Shown: in pieces, positions 7,160-14,010 of the stretch
Layout of the letters: each line of letters begins with the position of its first letter
How positions within the stretch are numbered: the stretch's first letter is position 1
NCBI GenBank assembly: GCA_025351615.1
Contig: JANXVP010000512.1
Coordinates: 1 to 14,010 of the forward strand
Direction: 5' to 3'
DNA from: Ramlibacter sp.
GTDB taxonomy: Bacteria > Pseudomonadota > Gammaproteobacteria > Burkholderiales > Burkholderiaceae_C
Length of the DNA stretch: 14,010 bases
The notes under the pieces: model-generated
The model's input: the letters and a program-made list of their open reading frames with translations, nothing else
What the model was told of the DNA's origin: nothing
The model's database searches: none
Translations under genes and position numbers: made by a program

Positions 7160-8581
7160 ATGACAGCGTTGGATGTGGTCGTGATGGCCGCGGGCAAAGG
7201 CACGCGGATGAGGAGCCGGATACCCAAAGTGTTGCATCGATTGGCGGGCCGTGCACTGATTCAGCACGTTCTCGACACGGCTGCAGGTTTGCAGGCCCGC
7301 CGCGTGGTGGTGGTGACCGGCCACGGGGCCGCGCAAGTGGAAGACGCGCTCGCGCAATCGGCGCAAGCCTCGGCGCTCGCTGCGCCGCAGTTCGCGCGGC
7401 AGGAGCCGCAGCTCGGAACCGGACACGCGGTGCAGCAGGCCGTGCCGTTGCTGCCCGACGACGGAGTCACGCTCATCCTGAACGGTGACGTGCCATTGAT
7501 CGAAACGGCGACCCTGCGCGCGCTGTTGGAGCTGTGCGGCGGGGAGACACTGGCGCTGCTGACTGTCGACATGCCCGATCCGGCGGGGTATGGCCGGATC
7601 GTGCGCAATGGCGCCGAAGTGCGGGCGATCGTGGAGCACAAGGACGCCGACGAGCAGCAACGCAAGATCCGCGAGGTGTACACCGGGGTGATGGCGCTTC
7701 CGAACCGCCTGCTCAAGCGCTGGCTGGCACGCCTGAACAATGACAATGCCCAAGGCGAGTACTACCTGACCGACATCGTGAAGATGGCAGTTGCGGACGG
7801 GTCCGATGTCGCGGCCGTGAAGACCGACGACAAGATCCAGGTTGACGGCGTCAACAGCCCCGTGCAACTGGCGGAACTGGAACGGGCCTTCCAGCTGCGC
7901 CAGGCGCGCCAATTGATGGAACAGGGCGTGCGCATCGCCGATCCCGCGCGTTTCGATGTGCGGGGCAGGCTCCAATGTGCGCAGGATGTCGAGATCGACG
8001 TGAACTGCGTGTTCGAAGGCGTGGTCGCGCTCGGTGAAGGCGTGACGATCGGAGCCAACTGCGTGATTGCGAACGCCAACATCGGCGCCGGCGCGGTGGT
8101 CCATCCATTCACCCACATCGATGGAGAAAAGGCCGGCGTGAAGGTGGGCGAGGACGCCCGTATCGGTCCCTTTGCTCGGCTGCGTCCCGGCGCTGACCTG
8201 GGGCCCGAGGTGCACATCGGAAATTTTGTCGAGATCAAGAATTCCACCTTGGCGCGAGGCGCCAAGGCCAACCACCTCGCTTACCTCGGCGACTCAGTGG
8301 TCGGAGAACGGGTCAACTACGGCGCCGGCGCGATCACTGCGAATTACGATGGCGCCAACAAGCACCGCACCGTGATCGAGGATGACGTGCATGTCGGCAG
8401 CAATTGCGTGCTCGTTGCGCCGGTCACCATCGGACGCGGAGGCACGGTCGGGGCGGGATCGGTGATCACCAGGGACACGCCGGCGCAGGCGCTGTCCATT
8501 GCGCGGGGTAAGCAGGTGAGCATTGCCAACTGGAAGCGACCCAAAAAAGTGAAGCTCCCACCCATTCCCGGGCCTGGCTAG
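7160..8581 (+). CDS. glmU: Bifunctional N-acetylglucosamine-1-phosphate uridyltransferase / glucosamine-1-phosphate acetyltransferase
   Basis: A 473-aa cytosolic enzyme. It acetylates glucosamine-1-phosphate with acetyl-CoA and then couples it to UTP, giving UDP-GlcNAc for peptidoglycan and LPS. The N-terminal nucleotidyltransferase domain (1-230) has 'VVMAAGKGTRMRS' (7-19), 'KVLH', 'GTGHAV' (86-91), 'LNGDVPL' (107-113, Mg-binding Asp), 'IVEHKDA' and 'EYYLTDIVKMA', plus Asn232 in 'DGVNSP'. The C-terminal left-handed beta-helix (about 255-460) carries hexapeptide repeats. It also carries the acetyl-transfer His372 in 'AKANHLAYLGD', then 'YGAGAITANYDG' and 'ARGKQ'. A short Lys/Pro tail makes it slightly longer than E. 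coli GlmU (456 aa). The start follows AAGGA by 6 nt. Upstream open frame is shadow of the DUF6279 gene. glmS follows after 152 bp. Confidence 0.98.
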   Translation: MTALDVVVMAAGKGTRMRSRIPKVLHRLAGRALIQHVLDTAAGLQARRVVVVTGHGAAQVEDALAQSAQASALAAPQFARQEPQLGTGHAVQQAVPLLPDDGVTLILNGDVPLIETATLRALLELCGGETLALLTVDMPDPAGYGRIVRNGAEVRAIVEHKDADEQQRKIREVYTGVMALPNRLLKRWLARLNNDNAQGEYYLTDIVKMAVADGSDVAAVKTDDKIQVDGVNSPVQLAELERAFQLRQARQLMEQGVRIADPARFDVRGRLQCAQDVEIDVNCVFEGVVALGEGVTIGANCVIANANIGAGAVVHPFTHIDGEKAGVKVGEDARIGPFARLRPGADLGPEVHIGNFVEIKNSTLARGAKANHLAYLGDSVVGERVNYGAGAITANYDGANKHRTVIEDDVHVGSNCVLVAPVTIGRGGTVGAGSVITRDTPAQALSIARGKQVSIANWKRPKKVKLPPIPGPG

Positions 8582-8733
8582 CTGCTCGCGAGTCGCCCCC
8601 AGTGGCAGGCCCGGTTCGCCCCTGGCCCGCCGCTTGATCGGGCCGTGGAGTTTCATGCCATATTGATGATCATTCAGATCACCTATCTGCTTTTTGTCCA
8701 ACCTGCAGTGACGACCATCTCAAAGGAAACATC

Positions 8734-10602
8734 ATGTGTGGAATCGTAGGCGCCGTATCGACTCGCGACATCGTTCCGATTCTGGTGCAGGGACTGCAGC
8801 GCCTGGAGTACCGGGGCTATGACTCGTGCGGCGTCGCGGTCCATGCCGGCGGCTTGAAGCGGGCCAGAAGCACTTCCCGGGTCGCGGAACTGCTTGAACA
8901 GGTCAAGACTGACAGGATCGAAGGCACGACCGGGATTGCCCATACGCGATGGGCCACGCACGGCGCCCCCGCCGTCCATAACGCGCACCCCCATTTCAGC
9001 CATGGGCCTGGGCCGGTTGAATCCCGCAGCGGCCGCATCGCCCTCGTCCACAACGGAATTATTGAAAATTACACCGAGCTGCGGTCCGCGTTGCAGGCCA
9101 AGGGCTATGTGTTCGCCAGCCAGACCGATACCGAGGTCATCGCGCACCTGGTCGACAGCCTCTATGACGGCGACCTGTTCGAAGCAGTGAAGGGCACCGT
9201 GAAGCAGCTTCAAGGCGCCTATGCGATCGCAGTTTTCTGCCAGGACGAGCCGCAACGTATAGTCGGCGCGCGTGCCGGCTCGCCCCTGATTCTCGGCGTG
9301 GGCAAGGAGGGCGGCGAAAACTTCCTGGCCAGCGATGCGATGGCGCTGGCCGGCGTGACCGACCAGATCGTCTACCTCGAAGAAGGCGACCTGGTCGATC
9401 TGCAGCTTGGCCGCTACTGGATCGTCGACAAGGCGCACAAGAGCGTCACGCGGCCGGTCAAGACGGTGCAGGCCCACAGCGGCGCGGCCGAACTCGGACC
9501 CTATCGCCACTACATGCAGAAGGAGATCTTCGAGCAGCCGCGCGCCATCGCCGACACGCTGGAAGGTGTGCAGGGCGTGGTGCCCGAGCTGTTCGACGGG
9601 GCAGCGAACGACGCAGGCCGCAATGCCCACCGCGTCTTCCAGGAGATCGATTCGGTGCTGATCCTGGCCTGCGGCACCAGCTACTACAGCGGCTGCACCG
9701 CCAAGTACTGGCTGGAGGCGATCGCCAAACTGCCGACCCAGGTCGAGATCGCCAGTGAATACCGCTACCGTGAATCGGTGCCCAACCCGCGCACGCTGGT
9801 CGTGACGATCACCCAGTCCGGTGAGACGGCCGATACCTTGGCCGCGCTGCGTCACGCCCAGTCGCTGGGCATGACGCACACCCTGACGATCTGCAACGTG
9901 GCGACATCGGCCATGGTGCGTGAATGCAAGCTGGCCTACATCACGCGCGCGGGTGTCGAGATCGGTGTTGCTTCGACCAAGGCTTTCACTACCCAGCTCG
10001 CGGGCTTGTTTCTCCTGACGCTGGTGCTGGCGAAGGCAAAGGGGAGGCTTTCCGAAGCCGCGGAAGCACGCCACCTCAAGGCCATGCGGCACCTGCCCGC
10101 GCAATTGTCGGCCGTGCTGGCGCTGGAGCCGCAGGTGATCAGCTGGGCCGAAGACTTCGCCGCGAAGGAAAATGCCTTGTTCCTGGGCCGGGGGCTGCAT
10201 TACCCGATCGCTCTGGAAGGAGCGCTCAAGCTTAAGGAAATCACCTACATCCATGCCGAGGCCTATGCGGCCGGTGAGCTCAAGCATGGCCCCCTGGCCC
10301 TGGTGACCAGCGAGATGCCGGTGGTGACGGTAGCGCCCAACGATGCGCTGATCGGGAAGCTCAAGAGCAACATGCAGGAGGTTCGCGCCAGGGGTGGGGT
10401 GCTGTACGTGCTGGCGGACGCGGACAGCCACATCGAAAGCGAGGAAGGCCTGCACGTGATCCGCATGCCCGACCACTACGGCGCCCTGAGTCCGCTCCTG
10501 CATGTGGTCCCCTTGCAGTTGCTGGCTTATCACACCGCCTGCGCACGGGGCACCGACGTCGACAAGCCGCGCAATCTTGCCAAGAGCGTCACCGTCGAAT
10601 GA
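8734..10602 (+). CDS. glmS: Glutamine-fructose-6-phosphate aminotransferase (isomerizing)
   Basis: A 622-aa cytosolic enzyme that makes glucosamine-6-phosphate from fructose-6-phosphate and glutamine, the committed step to UDP-GlcNAc. After Met removal, Cys2 in 'MCGIVGAV' is the glutaminase nucleophile. The class II amidotransferase domain (1-240) shows '[13 protein letters not shown]', '[13 protein letters not shown]' and '[10 protein letters not shown]'. Two SIS domains follow: '[10 protein letters not shown]' and '[12 protein letters not shown]' in the first, 'FLGRG' and '[31 protein letters not shown]' in the second. The end '[13 protein letters not shown]' is the invariant C-terminus. 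The start has AAGGAA 5 nt upstream. In the 152-bp gap from glmU I see only weak signals: a 5-bp hairpin (8675-8689) before TTTTT, and no convincing promoter. Whether glmU and glmS share a transcript is open. Confidence 0.98.
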   Translation: MCGIVGAVSTRDIVPILVQGLQRLEYRGYDSCGVAVHAGGLKRARSTSRVAELLEQVKTDRIEGTTGIAHTRWATHGAPAVHNAHPHFSHGPGPVESRSGRIALVHNGIIENYTELRSALQAKGYVFASQTDTEVIAHLVDSLYDGDLFEAVKGTVKQLQGAYAIAVFCQDEPQRIVGARAGSPLILGVGKEGGENFLASDAMALAGVTDQIVYLEEGDLVDLQLGRYWIVDKAHKSVTRPVKTVQAHSGAAELGPYRHYMQKEIFEQPRAIADTLEGVQGVVPELFDGAANDAGRNAHRVFQEIDSVLILACGTSYYSGCTAKYWLEAIAKLPTQVEIASEYRYRESVPNPRTLVVTITQSGETADTLAALRHAQSLGMTHTLTICNVATSAMVRECKLAYITRAGVEIGVASTKAFTTQLAGLFLLTLVLAKAKGRLSEAAEARHLKAMRHLPAQLSAVLALEPQVISWAEDFAAKENALFLGRGLHYPIALEGALKLKEITYIHAEAYAAGELKHGPLALVTSEMPVVTVAPNDALIGKLKSNMQEVRARGGVLYVLADADSHIESEEGLHVIRMPDHYGALSPLLHVVPLQLLAYHTACARGTDVDKPRNLAKSVTVE

Positions 10603-10620
10603 CGGCCGTTGTCACGGCCG
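10603..10620 (+). terminator. GC-rich hairpin directly after the glmS stop codon
   Basis: CGGCCGT (10603-10609) pairs with ACGGCCG (10614-10620) across a 4-nt loop, starting at the base after the stop. There is no U-tract, so intrinsic termination is uncertain; it may protect or define the 3' end. Confidence 0.4.
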
Positions 10621-10639
10621 CGCAGAGGATTGGTTCCAG

Positions 10640-10668
10640 TTGACAAGGCCGCGAGGCATAAATATTCT
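10640..10668 (+). promoter_or_regulatory. Sigma70 promoter of the kinase-like gene, predicted to start at its ATG
   Basis: A perfect -35 TTGACA (10640-10645), a 17-nt spacer and a -10 TATTCT (10663-10668, 4/6 consensus). The usual 6-nt gap places the first transcribed base at 10675, which is the A of the ATG. Confidence 0.75.
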
Positions 10669-10674
10669 TGAGCG

Positions 10675-11373
10675 ATGACAAACGCAATGCACACCGTGCA
10701 CGAGGCTGGTCCGCCTTCCGCGGTTCGGGCCGATGCAGCGCGCTATGCCTTGCTCCGCCGCCTGGCCGCTTCCATGCGACACCATCTGGTGGTCAATCTG
10801 CAGCCCATCGGCATGATTTATGAAGTCATGGAACGACGCCTGCGCGCGACCGAGCCCGACCTCGCGCAGGTCCACGACAGCGCGCTGAAAATCAAAGGCT
10901 TCGCGCGAGCAGCCCTGGCCTCCTGCCTCGACGTCGTGACCTGGCTGGCTCCAGACGAAAGCGTCACCGTCACGGCCGCCGACGGGGTCCGCGAATGCAT
11001 CGGCTTGCTTGCCACCGGACTGAGTTTCCGCGGCTATGCCATCCGCAACGAAGTCACCGCCTTGCCCGGCGAGGTCCGGCGCACCGCGATCCGCAACTTG
11101 CTGACAGCTGCTCTGATCCATGCTACGGACCAGAGCCCGGCCCCGGCGGATCTCGTGCTGACAGCCCGATCCGACCCGGCTGGACTGCGTCTGGCGCTGG
11201 TTCTGAGCGCGGTGGATGGCGTGCGCGGATTTGCCGATGAAGTGGATTGCCGGCAGATCGACTGGGGCGATGTCATGGCGCTGGCCGAGGCCGAGTCGGT
11301 GCATGTGGAGCGTGACGGACAAGTGCTGTACATGGTGATTCCATGGGCTGCTGCCCCCGGCAACCCACGCTGA
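10675..11373 (+). CDS. Degenerate histidine kinase / phosphotransferase-like protein
   Basis: A 232-aa protein, not assigned to a named family. Residues about 22-90 look like the two-helix dimerisation hairpin of histidine kinases, with 'LRRLAASMRHHLVVNLQPIG' placing His36-His37 where an H-box histidine would lie. Residues about 95-225 follow the order of a kinase ATPase domain. The N-box-like 'IRNLLTAALIHA' (139-150) has Ala in place of the Mg-chelating Asn. The G-boxes are reduced to 'LVLSAVDGVRGF'. The last strands 'VHVERDGQVLYMVIPW' match the usual 'G...f.v.lP' end. No input, membrane or receiver domain is present. This layout recalls ChpT or Spo0B phosphotransferases. No Shine-Dalgarno precedes ATG 10675; ATG 10687 is an alternative start. 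The gene is monocistronic and converges on ligD. Confidence 0.82.
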   Translation: MTNAMHTVHEAGPPSAVRADAARYALLRRLAASMRHHLVVNLQPIGMIYEVMERRLRATEPDLAQVHDSALKIKGFARAALASCLDVVTWLAPDESVTVTAADGVRECIGLLATGLSFRGYAIRNEVTALPGEVRRTAIRNLLTAALIHATDQSPAPADLVLTARSDPAGLRLALVLSAVDGVRGFADEVDCRQIDWGDVMALAEAESVHVERDGQVLYMVIPWAAAPGNPR

Positions 11374-11397
11374 AACAGGCACGCCTGCTTCCCTGGT

Positions 11398-13917
11398 TCA
11401 GCGCTCGAAGCCCAGCTTTTTCATCGCAGTGTCCAGCACTGCCCTTCTGTCCTCATATTCCCGCCAGGGCGTGTTGCCAAGCTTGATCCGGGTTTGGACC
11501 GTGGCGACAGACCAATGGTCGCCGCCGTTCAGCACCGCCAGTTCATCCCAATCGACGGGCACTGAAATTCCAAGGCCCGGCCGGGCCCGCGCCGACCAGG
11601 CGCAGGCGGTGGTCGCCCCGAAACCGTTGCGCAAATAGTCGACAAAGATCCGACCGACCCGGTTCTTCGGCCCGCTCTTGGCGACGAAGCGAGCCGGGAT
11701 CGTGCGGGCCAGGTGCTGGACCACGGCCGCGGAAAAATCCTTCACCGTGTCCCAGTCCAGTTGGCTTTTTAGAGGCACCACAACGTGCAGGCCTTTGCCG
11801 CCGCTGGTCTTCAGGAATGCGGGCAGCCCGAGTTCGGCCAGGAAGGCCCGAACCAGCTGCGCCGCCTCCTGGACCTGCGTCCAGCCCACCCCCTCGCCGG
11901 GGTCCAGGTCGAACGTCATGCGATCCGGTTTGCCGATCGCATTCTTGACAGCGTTCCAGGTATGGAACTCGATCACGTTCATCTGGGCTGCGGACAACAG
12001 GCCCTCGGGCCGGGCAATCTCCAGCATGGGCTGGTGGTCGGGCGACAGCTCGGGGGCAAGCTGTTCGACCCCCGGCATGTTGTATCGCTCGGCGTGCTTC
12101 TGAAAGAACAGTTCGCCGCCCACACCTGCTGGCGCCCGGACCAGCGAGACTGGCCGGCCCTTCAGATGTTCCATCATCAGCGGCGCAACTAGGGCGTAGT
12201 AGCGCACCAGCGCGATTTTGGTCAGCCCGCTTTGGGTGTCGATGATCCGGTCGGGGTGGCTCACACGCAGCGATGCGGGCAAGGCGGTCGCAGCCGGTGC
12301 CGCTTTTGCTGGGGCTCGTTTCGCGGCGGCTTTTTTGGGAGATGCATCGGGCGGCGGATCGTGGCGCGCCTCTTCGCGGACGATCGCTCCCGGCTTCTTG
12401 TCGGTGCGCAACCCGTGAAAGACCGAGTGCCGAATTCGGCCTGTCCGGGTCCATTCGCCGAAAGCGACTTCAGCGACCAGACGCGGCTGGACCCAGTGCG
12501 CATTGCGGGGCAATTCAGGATCGGGGGCGAATGCTGGCTGCTCCGCAGCGTGCGCGCCAAGCTGTTCGCGCAGGGCGCGCAGCGTCTGCTCGCTGAAGCC
12601 CGTGCCCACGTTGCCGGCATAACGCAACTTGCCAAGCGCGTCATGCACACCCAGCAAGAGCGAACCGATGCCGGTGCGCGATCCCTTCGGATCGGTGTAG
12701 CCACCGATCACGAATTCCTGGCGCCGTCCGCACTTGAGTTTGATCCAGTCGGTCGACCGCCGCGTCACATAGGCGGAATTCCGGCGTTTGGCGACAATCC
12801 CCTCGAGACCGAGCCGGCAGGCGGACGCCACAATCTCATGGGGCGGCGCTTCAAACACCGCGCTGAAGCGCACCTTGTCAGAAGCTTTGCGTTCCACCAC
12901 CCGGCGCAGTACCTCCCGCCGCTCCAGCAGAGGCACATCGCGCAGCTCGTAGCCGGCGCAGTAGGGAATGTCGAACAGGTAGTAAACGATATGGGCGGTA
13001 CGCGCGCTGTCGAAAGCGCCCTGCAAGGCCTGGAAGTCGGCTGGAACACGGTCGCCCGGCATGATGATCTCGCCGTCGAACCAACCGTCCGGCAGCTCCA
13101 TTGCTTCAAGCGTCGCCGTCAGTTCGGGCAGCCGGCTGGTCCAGTCGTTCCCATTGCGGGTGAGCAATCGCACGCGACCGTTTTCGGCCCGCGTCAGCAT
13201 CCGGTAGCCGTCGAACTTGATTTCATAAATCCAGTTGTCCGGGTCTCCCGGTGGGCAGTCGACCAGCGTGGCGAGTTCAGGCAATAGCGTTTCGGGAAGC
13301 GCGGCCTTGCGTGCACCCGTGGGCGGGCCTGCCGGGGGAACGGCCGGCGCCGGCTCCGCTAGCAGCTTCACGCTGTCCGGCAGCGCATCCACCACGCTGT
13401 ATTCGGTCCCCGCGCGGACATGCTGGTCCTTTTCCTTGATCAGCAACCACACCTCCTTCCGCTCGCTGCCGCGTCCCTTCGTCCGGACCAGCGTCCAGCG
13501 GCCATGAAGCTTGTGTCCGTGCAGTTCGAATTTGAGTTTTCCCTCACGCATTCCCTGGTGCGGGTCTTCCAGCGGCACCCAGATTCCCTTGTCCCAGATG
13601 ATCACCTTGCCCGCACCGTATTGCCTGGGCTGAATTGTGCCTTCGAACTGGTTGTAAGACAGCGGATGGTCCTCGACATGCACTGCCATACGCTTGTCGG
13701 CCGGGTCGATGCTCGGGCCCTTGGGCACCGCCCAGCTTTTCATGGTGCCGTCCAGTTCGAGCCGGAAGTCGTAATGCAGACGGCTGGCCCAATGCTTCTG
13801 GATGACGAACGCGCGCGCGGCTTCGTTGGCGGTGCCGCCTCGCACGGGCTCCGGCGTGATGTCGAAATTGCGCTTGTCGCGGTACGCCTTCAAGGCGCTG
13901 GAGGAGCGATCTTCCAT
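11398..13917 (-). CDS. ligD: DNA ligase D (phosphoesterase-ligase-polymerase)
   Basis: An 839-aa multifunctional enzyme of bacterial non-homologous end joining, which trims, fills and seals double-strand breaks with Ku. Domain order is the Pseudomonas type. The 3'-phosphoesterase (about 35-170) has 'HWASRLHYDFRLELDG' giving His42, His48, Asp50 and Arg52, plus His84. The ATP-dependent ligase (about 220-500) has the adenylated Lys234 in 'YEIKFDGYR', 'DGEIIMPG', 'EGIVAKR' and 'WIKLKC', then an OB fold. An Ala/Lys/Pro linker (about 526-549) precedes the primase-like polymerase (about 550-839), with metal ligands Asp670 and Asp672 in 'FDLDPGEG' and Asp760 in 'IFVDYLRN'. All key residues are intact. 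An in-frame TAA at 13929-13927, three codons upstream, makes ATG 13917 the first possible start, although no Shine-Dalgarno is visible. No Ku gene is in the window. Confidence 0.97.
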   Translation of the reverse strand: MEDRSSSALKAYRDKRNFDITPEPVRGGTANEAARAFVIQKHWASRLHYDFRLELDGTMKSWAVPKGPSIDPADKRMAVHVEDHPLSYNQFEGTIQPRQYGAGKVIIWDKGIWVPLEDPHQGMREGKLKFELHGHKLHGRWTLVRTKGRGSERKEVWLLIKEKDQHVRAGTEYSVVDALPDSVKLLAEPAPAVPPAGPPTGARKAALPETLLPELATLVDCPPGDPDNWIYEIKFDGYRMLTRAENGRVRLLTRNGNDWTSRLPELTATLEAMELPDGWFDGEIIMPGDRVPADFQALQGAFDSARTAHIVYYLFDIPYCAGYELRDVPLLERREVLRRVVERKASDKVRFSAVFEAPPHEIVASACRLGLEGIVAKRRNSAYVTRRSTDWIKLKCGRRQEFVIGGYTDPKGSRTGIGSLLLGVHDALGKLRYAGNVGTGFSEQTLRALREQLGAHAAEQPAFAPDPELPRNAHWVQPRLVAEVAFGEWTRTGRIRHSVFHGLRTDKKPGAIVREEARHDPPPDASPKKAAAKRAPAKAAPAATALPASLRVSHPDRIIDTQSGLTKIALVRYYALVAPLMMEHLKGRPVSLVRAPAGVGGELFFQKHAERYNMPGVEQLAPELSPDHQPMLEIARPEGLLSAAQMNVIEFHTWNAVKNAIGKPDRMTFDLDPGEGVGWTQVQEAAQLVRAFLAELGLPAFLKTSGGKGLHVVVPLKSQLDWDTVKDFSAAVVQHLARTIPARFVAKSGPKNRVGRIFVDYLRNGFGATTACAWSARARPGLGISVPVDWDELAVLNGGDHWSVATVQTRIKLGNTPWREYEDRRAVLDTAMKKLGFER

Positions 13918-13974
13918 GGCAGTGCTTTATGTGCTGGCAAGAGGCGCAATGCCCCGCTCTGCATCGCTTGAATG

Positions 13975-14003
13975 AAAAAAGGCCGGCGGGAACACCACCG
14001 GCC
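13975..14003 (-). terminator. Intrinsic terminator of an unseen minus-strand gene upstream of ligD
   Basis: On the minus strand GGCCGGTGG (14003-13995) pairs with CCGCCGGCC (13989-13981), with one G-U pair and a 5-nt loop, followed by six T (13980-13975). This is a classic rho-independent terminator. It implies a gene beyond the right edge on the same strand, and separate transcription of ligD from within 13918-13974. The short stretch in between shows no clear promoter. Confidence 0.85.
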
Positions 14004-14010
14004 TCGATTG

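Noticed and set aside
7142..8275. Long upstream extension of the DUF6279 frame on the minus strand
   Set aside because: It is antisense to glmU. The lipoprotein signal peptide begins at 7141, so the extension is a shadow.
8675..8696. Possible glmU terminator (CAGAT-cacct-ATCTG then TTTTT)
   Set aside because: The stem is only 5 bp with low GC, too weak to call in this GC-rich background.
8683..10533. 616-codon minus-strand open frame opposite glmS
   Set aside because: glmS has every family motif. The antisense product is His/Arg/Gln-rich low-information sequence with no ribosome-binding site.
11376..11387. Small inverted repeat between the kinase-like gene and ligD
   Set aside because: CAGG/CCTG makes only a 4-bp usable stem with no U-run on either strand, so it is not supported as a terminator.
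12232..13287. 351-codon plus-strand frame opposite ligD
   Set aside because: It overlaps the conserved ligase domain and its translation resembles no protein family.

Overview
The window is GC-rich, densely packed bacterial chromosome. The GlmU, GlmS, Slt, FthC and LigD homologues, together with DUF2917 and DUF6279 family genes, point to a betaproteobacterium, most likely Burkholderiales. This is inferred from family knowledge; no rRNA or other marker gene is present. I see no tRNA, rRNA, CRISPR array, insertion sequence or prophage. This is mostly core-type housekeeping DNA. The long open frames lying antisense to slt, glmU, glmS and ligD are GC-driven shadows.

Layout. Positions 1-2635 (minus) hold a soluble lytic transglycosylase (slt) followed by a glutathione S-transferase whose 3' end lies beyond the window. 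Nine bases upstream of slt, fthC (5-formyltetrahydrofolate cyclo-ligase) starts on the plus strand. It ends overlapping tail to tail with a GcvA-like LysR regulator (3238-4221, minus). The regulator is divergent from a DUF2917 protein gene, with a perfect LysR-type box between them. A metallo-beta-lactamase-fold protein with an unusual metal site follows (4826-5815), then a small disordered hydrophilic protein (5938-6234). That gene converges on a DUF6279 lipoprotein gene (6242-7141, minus), which is itself divergent from glmU.

glmU and glmS (7160-10602) carry the UDP-N-acetylglucosamine pathway: GlmS makes glucosamine-6-phosphate and GlmU performs the last two steps. With slt, the window covers both synthesis of the peptidoglycan precursor and cleavage of the finished polymer. 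Next comes a lone gene (10675-11373) whose protein looks like a histidine kinase or phosphotransferase core with a degenerate ATPase domain. Its near-consensus sigma70 promoter would start transcription at the A of the ATG. The right end is a complete three-domain DNA ligase D (11398-13917, minus) for non-homologous end joining, without Ku in view. A strong intrinsic terminator at 13975-14003 ends an unseen upstream gene.

I found no clear new multi-gene system. The items most worth a second look are the degenerate kinase-like protein with its possible leaderless mRNA, the metallo-beta-lactamase-fold protein that has lost all three ligands specific to its second metal site, and the palindromic ribosome-binding site between the DUF6279 gene and glmU.
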